DNA of 64,000 nt from Nomia melanderi (Eukaryota > Arthropoda > Insecta > Hymenoptera > Halictidae). This document shows positions 50,301-62,590 of this stretch, in pieces. The notes below the pieces were generated by a model, which was given only the letters and a program-made list of their open reading frames with translations, was not told the DNA's origin and made no database searches. Each line of letters begins with the position of its first letter. Within the stretch, counting starts at the first letter, position 1. Position numbers and translations under genes: made by a program. The stretch is from positions 25,574,784 to 25,638,783 of the forward strand of contig NC_135000.1 of the NCBI RefSeq assembly GCF_051020985.1, read 5' to 3'.

Positions 50301-52007
50301 GAAAACAAATATGGCGGCGGTGTTGGAGAAAGAGGAATCTGTCGAGGATTGTTGTATATTGGATAATGAACCGTGTAGCTTATTTTACGATTGGTTTCGC
50401 GATTCCGTTGATCGTAATTCGATTAATAATTGATGTTTAATGTTTCGCGTGTTTATTGAGCATGAGGGTTTTATGATTTCGAACAGAAATGGTAGATGAT
50501 TGTTCAGTTAAAAGGTGAAACGTACAGTTCGATTTCGAGAGGTGATTCTGGCTGATCGTAATATCGGAAACCCGAGCCCCTGTTTTTGTCTTGGCACGGT
50601 TACGTGGATGGACAAGGTAATAACTTTGCGTGGCCCGTTAAGCGCATGCAAAATGATTACGAATTGTATTAGCATCGATAAATGGCCATAATTCCATTCG
50701 CATTAAGTATTATTCACTCCGATGTTAATGGGGTCATCTATCGGAACGGATGCATCATCGAGCTACTTGTAGTTGTTTAATTTCGCGCAAACGAGCCTTG
50801 GTATCACAATGGCAACGGTCCGCATATAAATTGACCGTCAAGGCAAAAGGTCGATTGTTTTCGTGTTTATTTAAATTGGAAATTTAAATTCAGGACAGAA
50901 TAAATTTTCGACGTCGAATATCATTTAGCGCGGAATAATTTATTGGTTAAGTAATTAATCATCGAAATAAGTAACCACTGCATTCTGATGGAACTTTACG
51001 CTTAAAGGAAATTGCCCGATATTGCGCAACAGCCGAATCGGCAAAGCGTAAAAGCTTCACGGCAAGTTTTGTTTTCGTCGACGATCACCATCCGATGTGA
51101 ACTGTTAAATAATTCGAGCAACATTTCGTTTTTACCCAGACGATTTCCGATACGTGTTTTTCCGTCGTTCGATGCGTAATCCTTCCGGCGATTGTCGATC
51201 GATTACCGACTCGATTAAAATAACGGTATAATAGACATAATTGGAATACAATCATTTAACCGCGGGCCATGGGTCAATGCTTTCGGGGGCAGGCATTGAC
51301 ATTTATGCAACAAACACGTCAATCGGTAGAAAGCCACGAAGCGGTTGCGTCCCGGATTGATTCGAATGACATCGAACGACACTAATCCAACTTTACCATT
51401 CGAAACATTTCGCCGATCATGTTTCTAATCGCAATTCTCTTCCATTGTCTTTCTCACGTTCATTAACACCAATTTTCCACCTATTTCCCAAAGAACAGAA
51501 CAATCGCTATACCATTCACTCAACGAACTATTTCCTCAGCAATTAATAACATTACAGCTTACTAAAACATTACAGTCCCAACGATCAGACAGTCAATCGC
51601 AAAACGCAAATGTCAAAGTTCCTAAACCGTAATTCCAATACGAAAGCCTCCAATCTCAATTTAACCAATCCAAGGTGACAACGCCTAGCAGCTAGCGCCG
51701 ATCCTTCACCAAGACGCTTCACCCCATCATCCAGCAGCAATAACGGCCATTCTAAAAACCCGTGCCAGCTCGAATTTGCCGTGGTTGTGTCGACAGTGGT
51801 CGCACGATCGCGCGGCAAGATGGACGAGCGCGTCCGTTCTTGTTCGCCGTTGCATCCCCTCAATAAACAGCGGGCCGGAATCGAGGCAGTCGGACGGGGA
51901 CGCGGCCGGCGGAGGTGGAACGGAGTGATTCTCCCTAACCGAAGCCGGGGGCGAAAAAAGATCGAGAGAAGGCGGGGGACAGACGATATCTCGCGGGAGA
52001 GGACTCG

Positions 52008-52032
52008 CAGCAGCAGCAGGAGCAGGAGCAGC
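52008..52032. repeat. CAG/GAG trinucleotide run
   Basis: Consecutive CAG units changing to AGG/AGC units; codes for Ser/Arg or Cys/Ser runs in overlapping frames, which are not taken as genes. Confidence 0.75.
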
Positions 52033-52462
52033 GGAGGCAACAGCTCGCCACGAAACGAGAGCTGGCAACGAGCGAACACGAGCCAGGTGCAAAGTGACTC
52101 TGGTAGAGTTCTCTGAAGACAGAGGAAGAGGCGCGCACCGCGGAGCTGGCCCGAGGAGGAAGGAGAGAACGCCGAACAGAGTCCTCGTATGTCGGCCAGA
52201 AGTTTCTCGGAACACAATCGCATATAATACATATGCAATAGTCGCCGCGGAGTCCGGTGGCAAGAGAGTCGGCCCGGGAGAGAGAGTCCTGAACGAGTGT
52301 CCAGAATGGACACCGAACCGTGGACATCGGATCGTGCAACATGGCCGCCGCGAGCCGAGCCGAGCCGCGCTCGATAATTGAAGGGCTGCCCCCTCGAATC
52401 CTCCCCGTGTCCCTCTGCCGCCGGTCTTCAGCTCCGTTCCTCTCCGTTCCCTCTTCCTCCTC

Positions 52463-52490
52463 CTTTTTTTTTCTCTCTCTCTCTCCCCCC
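52463..52490. repeat. T8 plus CT microsatellite plus C run
   Basis: A run of T, then (TC)n, then C6, part of a strongly pyrimidine-rich stretch from about 52380 to 52510. Confidence 0.8.
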
Positions 52491-54369
52491 TTCGCCGCTC
52501 TTTTTCCTTTTTGGCTTCGTCCGCAGTAGCGGTGGCGCTGGAATTATGAGTCCCCGGGGATAATGTCGCTTGTTATTACGGTCCCTATCGACGTTTCCTA
52601 ATCTACGGTCAGCCGGACCACCTTAGACCGGGGGCTAATTAAGATCGTGGATTGTGGGATGCGGGTCTAATTGAACCAGCGATCCTCCGCTCTACTCGAT
52701 CCCGGATAAACGATCGCGATTTCTTTATTTCTGCTCGCTACGTGGCCTGCCGGCCGTTTTTCTAGCGCCGTTTGCTGGGATCCGTCAGTGTCTTTGTGTC
52801 TTTCGGAGGGTGTCTTTCTGTGTTAGTCTCAACTTCGCGCAGATGCCTGAAGAGATATTCTTATGTCGTGCCGTGAATTCGATAATATTATTAATAGGCA
52901 TACTAAACGACAATCACTACACTGTTGCAATCGTCGAACGAACCGTCGAATTTTCAATCTTCCCGAGCATCGGACACTTCCAATTCTTCCTCGATCCCCT
53001 TCGCACGCTGCCGAACGCGTACCCCTTCGGCTTCGATCGTAAAAACGAAGATATCGGGGCCGAATAACGCCAGCGAGATCCACTTAACAAACAACGCTTA
53101 GTCACCGATCGAGTCTCGATAGCGATTCCGATTTTCTCGCGCGCACGCGGCTCGCGGGGCGGGCGACCCGGGGGGACGCCGGGACGTCCGCCCGGCTCGG
53201 TTATCTCCCGACTTATCGTCAGATACAATAATGGCCCGGGAAAATGTCCCCGGCACACAATAATGGCCTGTTAAAAGACCGACTTTCTCTCTCACGCCAC
53301 GTGTGCACCTTTCCATCCACCACCGTCTCCCCTCCGCCAGTTCTTCTCTTCCTTCTTGACATCCCCCACAACGCCGGAAGCAATGGCGTGGAGCGACCCG
53401 ACGATCGCTGGAGAATTCACGCTGATTGATATCCGATTAACGTTATCCATCCAGCTGTAAATGACTGGTCTCTCGGATTTCAGCCGTTTTACGATTACTG
53501 GAACGGCCCCCTGAAATTATAAGGAACTGTTATTAATAGCTGCCCGTTTTAGAGGCCTGCCGAAGCTGAACGCTGTATTTACGTTATTACGGGTTATGTA
53601 TTTTCAATATCTGCAAATTAACCCGCGAACATTTATATATGTAATATATATAATATATAATAACGGCCTCTAGTTTGACAGTTTAGCCTCTAGTAATGAC
53701 ACACTTGTATGATCGTCGAGTATTTCATGGAAAGGATCTTGATGTATCAAGACTGGAGTTAATAAATTGAATCTGGTAATTTTATTGACAACGAATGAAT
53801 TCACTATATTAGTATTTTTACCGTTACATCAGAAAAATTTAGGAGACATAAGGTACTGCGTGTTTTTTAGGCTTCGTATAGATTAAAAATGAATTTTCTC
53901 GATGATTTATCGAATAAACCGAATCTTTTATAATGTACGACATGTAAGAAGGTTATTAGACCAATCATTATAACAAATCTCGACGTTCCAATTCCTATAT
54001 CCTCAAAATGGATCTCTCCGAGACGTCTGAAAATGACGATCGCGAGTCAACAGACAATTTCACCCACGAACTATGCGTAAAATGGAAAGAACAAGCAGAA
54101 TCAACGAAATTACGACGAAACAGAAAACGGAAGAGGCGATCGGTCGTTGAGGAACCCGGAATTCGTTCCTGGGAACCGAAACGGCCGTTAAACTCCCCCG
54201 AAAAACGTGCGCGCACGCTTGTAACATTCATCCCCGTGGTCAATGGAGCCGTCTACGCCGCTGCAGATATTACACGCGCGCGCGTGTACCCGCACAAAGC
54301 CCCTGGAAACGCAGTTTCACGCGCGTCAGAGCGAGAGAGGAAGACAAAGAGGGTGAAACGGGCCGAGTA

Positions 54370-54408
54370 AGAGAGAGAGAGAGAGAGAGTGGGAGAGAGA
54401 GAGAGAAA
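54370..54408. repeat. GA dinucleotide microsatellite
   Basis: (GA)n interrupted once by GTGG. In insects GA runs can bind GAGA-type factors, but no promoter is visible beside it. Confidence 0.9.
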
Positions 54409-54755
54409 GGTTAGGACAGAGGGGGTTGAAGAACTGCATCCTGCCCAGGGGCTGATTCGTATTACTCGTGTTTGCCAAAGGGATTTCGGGGGTTCGGCGC
54501 GAAGGGGAAAAATAATTAAAAGCGTTTATCTTGCGTAATCCTGGCCACGAGCCGCCGCCGGGAGCCCCGGGGGTGGACGGGGGCGCACGCACCTGCAATT
54601 TCTAGACGAAACATGATGGATCGCCGGCCGAGTCATCGGAAATAAGCAGACCCGATTTATGTCCCCGAAATGAATTCCCCATTGTCGAGTTCTTCTTCTT
54701 CGGTTACGTGGACCGTGGTGCTGCTATTGGGGATGGAAAATTGAGCTGTTCTTAA

Positions 54756-54985
54756 CCCTTTGCACTCGAGAGGCGACTCTCACTCACCACCTGATTTCAT
54801 ACAGTAAAACTATAAAATTTGATATTTAATGTTATACCTCGTATCACTCATCAATTTAAAAAATGTAATAAAATAGAATTGTTGCTCGATGTATGCGATT
54901 TCTCGTCGAGTTTCACAGAATATCGTCTTTATCTCATCAGAAAATGTTGAAATATTTCTGGTGTAAAACTTCTGAGGGCAAAGGT
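54756..54985 (+). mobile_element. MITE, family 1, with TTAA at both ends
   Basis: A 230-bp element preceded by TTAA (54752-54755) and followed by TTAA (54986-54989). The left end is CCCTTTGCACTCGAG and the right end reads GAGGGCAAAGG, whose reverse complement is CCTTTGCCCTC, a clear terminal inverted repeat. The internal sequence aligns with the 36722 copy. Confidence 0.75.
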
Positions 54986-54989
54986 TTAA

Positions 54990-57110
54990 AATCTAATTTT
55001 CAGATAGTAAATAGTTCGAAATCGATTATTTAATTAGGAATATCGTTAACTAATGAGCACCGATGACGAAACGAATGGAATAGAAAACAACGCGAAGTAT
55101 AATATTAGAATCTTCCTCGAATAATTCGATTATGGGACATTGATAGAAACGCAAAGTGTGTTGAAAATGTTCAGTTTTATTACTAAGTTCTGCCGCGTAA
55201 AGATCCTGGTGTAGTGACATGTTACCGAAAGTATGAAATATTCATCGACTTCCTCCTTCCCGATTCTCTTCGTCCATCGGTGCGATGTTCCCGAAGGACG
55301 TTCCGCGCGTTTGTCAACGTTGTTAAATAAATCCGAGTTTTATTAACGCGCCGAGAAATTTATGATTGGCCTGAAATGTACAGTATACTTAATAAATCGG
55401 TATCCCACGGCTCCTCGCGCGTCGGTAGTAAAAATAAAAGACGAACGACGCCGTCCGAATCCGCTGACGTTTCCGGAGATATTATTCGGGGACCCGTCGC
55501 GCAATTAACACGCTAATGCGCGGCCGTATCAATCCCGGCGAACGTGTCCGGTTCAAATTCAGGGTCTAACGATTGCTAAGCACTTCCTCCGATGAATATT
55601 TATTAAATTTAGCGATCGTTGTCTAGACGAGAACGACGCGACTCCTGCGCTCGCCCTCGGCCAGCGTCGCGCGTCCATGCATATGCATAATTACACGGCG
55701 TTCCGGTTTAGAAAACAATATCGTCGTTATTTGTCTCTTTCCGTGGATTCGCCGGGACCGCGCGACGAGTTCACAGTTTAATAAATTCTTCGACGTTGAA
55801 TGCGATTTCCATCGGTTATCGGCGGAATTAAAATTGGTAATTCCCATTGTTCCGGGCCGCGTCTCCCGCCCCTCTGTTCATCTTCTTCCCGTTCCTCCCT
55901 TCGTTCCTTTTATTTTCCGAATATCCCTCCACCTCCCCGTGGACTGGTAATCCGTCGCTGACAATTAAGAATGGAACGAAGAGATTCCGCGAGGTGTATT
56001 TTATGATTCTTCGATCCACATTGTTCCGTGCGAAGTATTGGCGCGGTGTTTCGGTAGATATCGCGCGATTTTAATCACTTTGTATCCTGTTACCGGTCTC
56101 CGAAGCGAAAGAACGGGAATTGGTTGAATTGATCGCTATCAAATGTGTTGTTAATGTCGGAATCGCTTTTATAATACACCTCTGTCAAGTAAATCTAATG
56201 GAATTCGTTGTTTTCGCGCGTGTAAGGGCTGAACGGCAATTTGAAGCGTGTTTTAAAGACACTTAAGCCGGATCTCGCGAATTTCCTCGGACTTCCATCG
56301 CCCTTGCGATCTGATATTCATAGGGGGACGGGGTTGCAGAATCAATATTCGATGTTTGTTACGATTCCCATTCACGGTATTACCGGCGAAGTGTCTCTCG
56401 ACTCGTTTGAGGAAAAAATATGAGTAACAGCCCTCCGGTAATGGCCTCGTAAAGAGGGCTTTACAGTATCGTAACTTTCGAATCGCGCAGCTCGTGCTAC
56501 CGAGCCGTAAAAAGCCTATTATCTAAGGGCTCGCGGCGTTGCGCGGAGTTTCATAATAAATCTGATATAATTATTTCGCTCGCGTCGCGAACTTTACTGT
56601 CCGCGTTGAAATTAACTTCTTTCTTCCTCTCGTTACGCACCGCGAATGGAAACTTCCGCGAATCGTACCGGGAGGGAAGGGCTTCGCCTGACTCTTTCCT
56701 TCTTGCGTCTCCCGTGGCAGAAATAAGGGTTGGTTTCCGTAGGATGCGAAGAAATAACGAATGGAATTGATCGAGAACGGAGAAGTTCAAAGGTGATTTC
56801 CAAGAATTCTTATTTTTCCATGGGGAACAGTATAGATAAAGTTTCTTATTTATTTGACAATTGTAACCGAAGAGTTAGTAATGTAATATATCTAACGATT
56901 TACTGGATAAATGAAAATATCCTAACTGAATAAATCTCTCTACGTTATCGTATAATAAACATCGATACCAATAAAACACATCAGTTTACATTATCCACTG
57001 AAACGACAGCACTATAAAACTTTATAAACCCAGCTATACCTAATTTAAACGCGTACCAATCACAAAATCTGGTTAACAAGCGTTGTTTCCTTTATCGTCA
57101 ACATTTTCAT
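54990..57110. other. Gene-poor region, no recognised exons
   Basis: Alternating AT-rich (55000-55240, 56800-57100) and CpG-rich sequence. The short frames have no conserved motifs. Confidence 0.35.
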
Positions 57111-57815
57111 CTCCACGAAGCTCCTCTTGGCTCGGCTCCACCTCACTTTGCTCCGCTCCGCTTGATTCCGCTTCACCACGCTTCGCCTAGCTCAGCTTAA
57201 CATTGTTCCGCCTCTTCCCGCCCCGTTTCGCCACGCCCCGCTCCGCTCTGTTCGGCCTAGCTCCGCGTCTCACCGCTCAGCTCCTCTTGGCACAGCTCTA
57301 CTACGCTTTGCTTCGCTCCGCTCGGCTCCGTTCCGCTTGATTCGACATGCACCAGGCTTCACCAAGCTCAGCTTAACATCGCTTTGTCCCGCCCTGCCCT
57401 ACTTCGCTCCGCCCCGATCCGCCTTGATCTGCCCCGCCTCTCTTCGCCACGCCCCGGACCACATCGCTTGACCTGGCTCCACTCTGCTCTGTTGGGCCTA
57501 GTTCCGCTTCACGATGAGGGCGGGTTGAAGAGAGGCGTGGCGGAGTGAGGCGGGGCAGGGCGGAGCAAGGCGCAGCGGGGCGGGACGAAGCGATGTTAAG
57601 CTGAGGTAAGCGAAGCGTGGTAGAGTCGAATCCAGCGGAGCCAAGCGGAGCAAAGCGTGGTGAAGCCGCGCCAAGAGGAGCTGAGCGGTGTGAAGCGTGG
57701 CGGAGCAGGGCAAAGCGGAGCGATGTTAAGCTAATCCAGGCGAAGCGGCTGCACTCCGCTCTGTTCCGCATCGTTCCGCTCCGCCTCGTTCCGCCTCTCC
57801 TTGCCCCGCCCCGCG
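57111..57815. repeat. GC-rich minisatellite with inverted copies
   Basis: Built from degenerate CTCCG/GCTTC-type pentamers arranged in units of about 165-175 bp. Each unit runs: AGCTCCTCTTGGC, GGCTCC, TTTGCTCCGCT, GATTC, CACGCTTCGCC, AGCTCAGCTTAACATCG, TCCCGCCC. Direct-orientation copies start near 57119 and 57281. In 57515-57740 the same units appear reverse-complemented (CGATGTTAAGCTGAG at 57591 and CGATGTTAAGCT at 57721). A last direct-orientation piece covers about 57745-57815. The whole block is therefore a large imperfect palindrome. Long frames on both strands here (for example 57373-58035 minus) come from the repeat. Confidence 0.85.
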
Positions 57816-59643
57816 AAAGGATGCAAGGGAAAACAGAATAAAAAACGACATGGCAAAACAAGAAAAAAAAGCAGAGAAAAGGAGAAGAAAAATGTCCGTC
57901 GAACACGGTCGAACCAGCGGCCATACCGATATCCGGCCGCCCCGGCGATGGAATAAGCGAAAAGCGTTTTACAGAGACAGAACTCGAGGGGATGGCCTCG
58001 CCGAGATTTCGCTCGAAAATAGCACAATAGCTCATCTCCCGGCGTTGATACGGAGCCCTCCTATGCTACTCTCTGACTTATCGAGTGAGGCATATTTAAT
58101 TTCCGTTCAACGCTGCCGCGCCATCCACCACCCCCGTCACCCGACACACAACGCGAAGCGGGCCGTTCGCGCGCCGACCAACACCGGCACGCTTGCACGC
58201 CCATTCACACCTACCCGCGACGTCTCCCGCACCCCCGACACCGTTCCCCGTCACCCGCCCCCTCTTATCTACCCTTTTCCAATAAGGCTTCCTACTGCGG
58301 AATTACCCCTTTTGCTGCACAACACAATATTCGCTTTCTGCGGCACATTACGCCCCCCGTGTCTTTTACCCCGCTCGCCACTTTATCATCCACCGACGAA
58401 CATCGGCCGCGCCAACGCCTTTCGTACGAGCCGGCGCGTTCGTTTCGTGGTAACGAAGTGGTTTGCAAGTGTTACCGTTGCTGGTCCGTTTTCTTCTTTA
58501 TTTTCTCGGGGTGGTTCGTCGCGAGCTTGGAATACTTGAGATGAGGGTTCCGTAATTTTTTGAAGAATCACGAGTTATTTAGATACGTTGCTTTTTTATT
58601 TTGTAGATTGTTAGACTGTTTCAGAAGTTTCTTGGATTCGAGGAGATAGATAATTAAGTACGTTGTTATTTATCATGTTATAGACTGTCTCACTATGTTT
58701 TGAAACTGTTTTACATTGGAGAAAATTGGTATTTAGATGCGTTTTCTGTAATTTTCTACATTCTTGAACTTATCTTTAAATATGTTTGGCTTTGAGATAT
58801 TCTATATTGTTATATCAGAAGGGTTGCATAGAATAACGGCAAGTGCAAATGTGGTCGCGGTCGTATTTCTATTTCCTAATACGCGAAATCCTATCCTTTC
58901 CGTTGTCTATTTTTAGCCATTCACGCGTCGAACGGGCGCGGTGCACAGATTTCCCCGGCGACGTATTAGAATCAATAAATCCGAGGAACTCGGAGGCGTT
59001 GAATGTCAGGGTGCTTTTTATGGACCGCCGGCGAGGCCGTCTGGATTATTTAAAAACAGAATCGCCTCTAAACGGCGATAATTGAAATACCAGCGTGTCG
59101 CCGAGCAGACGCCTGAATTTCGCATCGAGACTTTTTCACTGTTCTCCGCGGTTACGCGCGCGCGCAGCCTCCCGCGCGGCCGATTGTTCACCGGCGATGA
59201 ATAAAGGCACGCATAATGGAGACCTGGGTAAGCGCAGATACGTTCGCAGCTCATTTCCGTCGCGACGGGAATATTCCTCATTAGTTGTTTCGCGTTTAAA
59301 TGTCACGTACTCTGACGTATGCGCTTTTTCACGCGGCGAACGATAAGAAAGCGTTTAGCGGGAAGAGGCAGCGCCGTGCCGCGTCGCGTCGCGTCGCGTC
59401 GCCTCCGCGCCGTGCGTGACTTGCCTCGACGCTCGACAGCCGACCGATCATTTTAGGTTTCTAGACAATTACCCGGAGTTTACGATTGCGAGCGTGTACG
59501 CTTAGACATTACGGGTTTCAATATCTCAAGTTTCAATAGCCGTCCAACGGTACTGCGGATCTTAGCACGCTGATTCCTATAGTGCCTCGTCCCTTTCAAT
59601 TTATTTTAGGTCCGCGGGGACAAGTTTTACGCTCTGCGAATGT
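57816..59643. other. Gene-poor region with a C-rich, G-poor segment
   Basis: At about 58110-58390 the plus strand is dominated by ACCC/CCCC strings with few G outside CG pairs, a strong strand asymmetry. The sequence then turns AT-rich (58560-58840). No exon is recognised. Confidence 0.35.
59381..59402. repeat. GCGTC pentanucleotide run
   Basis: Four perfect GCGTC units followed by GC. Confidence 0.85.
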
Positions 59644-59845
59644 GAAATATGTTTTCTTAGAATATTTTCAATCTGCTGGAGCATAGAGAGTAACTGACGG
59701 AAATAATTAAACAAAAAGAAGTATTGGGGAATAACGATAACGGCGAATGTAAAGCCTTGATATTGTCACTGAAATATATTTTATTAGAATATTTGCAATC
59801 CGCTGGAGCAGAGAGTAACTAACAGAATTAACTAAATAAAAAAAT
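59644..59845. repeat. Local tandem duplication, about 127-bp period
   Basis: GAAATATGTTTTC at 59644 and GAAATATATTTTA at 59771 begin two similar blocks that continue through TTAGAATATTT, CTGGAGCA and AGAGAGTAACT to an A-rich end. The copies differ by scattered substitutions and small indels. Confidence 0.7.
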
Positions 59846-61804
59846 GAATTGTAGAGTAATTACACAAATGAATAGCTAATTACATAGAAAAACTAATGAA
59901 TGCTTAAGAATAAGAAACCACTTAGCAATCATTCTAAGAATAAATTAATTTCCAAACATCTTCACTTACAATTATCCCTATCTACCTTCCTCTGAAAGAA
60001 ACATGTAAACAACAATTACAACATTACGCAACAAAGCGATGCATTACAATTCAAGAACATTACGGACCGAAGACACGAAGGTCAACAATGTCTCCGAAAT
60101 AAAAGCGTCTCATCGTGAGAAGAAAAGAATATTATTCCACGATTCCATCCGAAGCGGAGAAAGTCGAAACGGGGGAGGGTTGAAATCCACCCCTGTCGCC
60201 TGATATCCGTTTCTCGATACATCACACTTAATCACAGTCATAAGTCCCTCCGGGGCTCACCCCCTCCACGGACCCTCGAGCGCTACCAGATTTCCCTTGG
60301 TTAAACCACGGTAAACCATACATAATAGGCAAACAGAGAACGTATGGGGTCCATCGTCGCGGCGCTTGACTTTTCGTATGTAATGCTAGCTTTTATGGGG
60401 TGCATAAACGGGCGGGGAACTTTTGTCCGCTGCCACGCGCCTCCGGCGGTGTGTTCAGACGAGTGGAAGCGGACAATTGTTTCCCGGAGATTTCACCCCT
60501 AAGGATCTTGTCCACAGATCGTTGGGTGGCCGAGATTCAATTTAGGAGCGCGCAACATTAAACGCTTATTTATATCGTCGACCAGTTTTTATGGACCCTC
60601 CTGTATCTACGAATTGAAATGTCTTGGAGGGGCTGGTGTTATCGGGCACGCATACCAGTATCTCTCCTCGATCGGCCACCCCATGTTTTTCAAGTGGCTT
60701 CAACAGAGCTCGTTGTTTTTATCGCCCTAGCTGACACCCTTTTTCATCCGAGCGTTCTTTTTCCATTCCGTAATCATCATCAAATTTATTTAACCTTCTC
60801 TGGAAGTGAGTTGAAATTGATCGTTAGTCACCTTTTTGATATTCGTATTTTCTTAAGTAACTGGGTGAATTGAAGATTTTTTGGGTGGATGTTGTTACAT
60901 TTAGAATATGTTTTCTTTTTGTTCAGTTCTTTGTGTTTGTGTGGAAGTATAAAGAGTGTTTATATTGAGATTTGCTTTTTATTCTATGTCCGTAGTGAAT
61001 TTTTGTATTAATTTCGTATTCGGGGGACCGGGTAGCCAGGTTGAATCGAGCTTGTGCGTTGAAAGTTGAATTGAGGATGCTAGGTATTCGCGGCGAAAGT
61101 TAATATCAAGAGCGTCGGTAAACGCGGGGTTGTACACTTGTTTTCTGGCAGAAATGCTCGCGTTCTCGTTCCATTGTGCGACGATTCCTGAAGCAGCTCC
61201 TTTTTCCTTTGTCTCCGAGCAGCAGCCGGCGCGCGGGATCCTTTCTCGCCGTGGAACAAGTTAGTAATTAATTTTTGCGAATTACTCGGCAGTCGACGTG
61301 CTGCCACCGGTATACGTGCAACTGGAGCACTATCTTTCCTCGTTCCCGTTGCTCGTCTCTCTTAAATAGCGATGGGCTCGAGGCGTCAGCGTTCCTCCTC
61401 GAATCTGTCACAGAAAATATGTTCCATGAAAATCTGTTTTCCTTTCGAAATTAAAATTTTTGATTAGGTAATGGATGATTTGCATTCCATTCAATTGTCC
61501 GTTTTGAAGATACAAGAATTCGTTAATCGAATGCAATAAGTACAACTTTTTTACTAACGTTATCCACTAAAATGTACACTGATAGGCGATTATGAATTAA
61601 TACGTCATTCTTATTAAATTCTTTCAGTTACTTAGATGTTAAACATCTAACATTGTATTCAAAATATCGAATCAGAGATATTACATTTGAAACGTTGAAA
61701 TATTGAATTTGAATTCCTGAACTCAAATCATTCATTTTCAGACCCAAAACTTCTCAATCTCTTTCACACTGCCAAATCAATTCCACCAAAAGCTGCTAAC
61801 ATAA
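59846..61804. other. Gene-poor region, no recognised exons
   Basis: AT-rich at both ends and CpG-rich between about 60120 and 60650. The frame at 60619-60873 is hydrophobic in places but has no recognisable family. Confidence 0.35.
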
Positions 61805-62021
61805 CATTAGAACTACCGATGATTTAAACTGTCTTTTGAAAATTTCTCTGCAAGAGCTAATAGCGTGAATTTATTAATATTTCAGTTGATATACATTTCA
61901 GTTTAGGTATCACTGAATCGGATTCTTTAGTAATTTCTTAAAGAAGTATCTGTAGCTTTGCAATAATGGTCAACGGAGGGACTAGGAATTGCTCATTTTG
62001 ACCCACTTGATAGTTCCAGTG
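61805..62021 (+). mobile_element. MITE, family 2, with TTAA-type ends
   Basis: A 217-bp element. The left end reads CATTAGAACTACCGATG; the reverse complement of the right end reads CACTGGAACTATC, so the termini are inverted repeats. The right flank is TTAA (62022-62025) and the left flank ATAA (one mismatch). It shares its internal sequence with 44076-44236. No coding capacity. Confidence 0.7.
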
Positions 62022-62521
62022 TTAACCCCTTGAAGATTCCTTATTAATTTAAAAAAATTCAACACTGTTCATTTCTAACGGATCAAAGGAAAAAAACGAT
62101 TTTGCTATTATCAATTCATGTTCAAATGAAATTTCCAGTTAAAGCAGGACAGAAAATTTTGTCATATCACTACCAAATTGTCAACAGTAAAATGCTGCAC
62201 GAGCACAGTAATTAGAGTAAATAGTACGCCAAGGCGTTAAACGAAAAGCGAGAAAGAAGGAAATACACCAAGCGCATTTGTTCACGCAGCAGCACAGTTC
62301 ATCCCCATCGCGGTCGAGCCGCCCGCGTCTCCGCCGCCCCTATCCCGCGTGGTTGTGTGTGTGCAGCCCCTTTCCCCGTTTCAGCACAACTCAATTTCTC
62401 GTTTCATTCTCCAAGCACGGTGCTATCTCGTTCGCCCGCCTGAGTTCCCCCGACGGCCGCGTATAATACGCCACCTACCCAGTTATAATAATGGCACGGA
62501 GGGGTTGGCACCGACACCACC

Positions 62522-62590
62522 GACGCCGCCAACCGCCACCGCCGCCACCGCCGCCGCCGCCGCCGCCACCGCTGCCGACGCCGACGCCGC
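62522..62590. repeat. GCC trinucleotide run
   Basis: An imperfect (GCC)n tract of about 23 units with CAC and GAC variants. In different frames it would encode Ala, Pro or Arg/Trp runs; no frame is supported as coding. Confidence 0.85.

Larger units (their letters stand above)
44395..54751. other. Gene-poor region without recognised exons
   Basis: Ten kilobases with no conserved coding exon. Notable content: a GA/GC-rich to CT-rich transition at 51780-52510 that looks promoter-like; TATAAATAC motifs at 46564 and 48724; an AT-only block (about 53630-53665). Long frames such as 51585-52313 (minus) arise from low-complexity sequence. It could be intronic or regulatory DNA of a gene outside the window. 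Confidence 0.35.

Noticed and set aside
51585..52313. 242-codon minus-strand frame
   Set aside because: Leu/Arg/Ser runs come from CAG/GAG repeats and CT-rich sequence.
54008..54370. 120-codon plus-strand frame with acidic start and basic KRKRR stretch
   Set aside because: Looks somewhat protein-like but no family is recognised, and it runs into a GA microsatellite; not enough support.
57373..58539. Frames of 220 and 229 codons on opposite strands
   Set aside because: The first is produced by the pentamer minisatellite; the second spans a C-rich skewed segment and has no domain.
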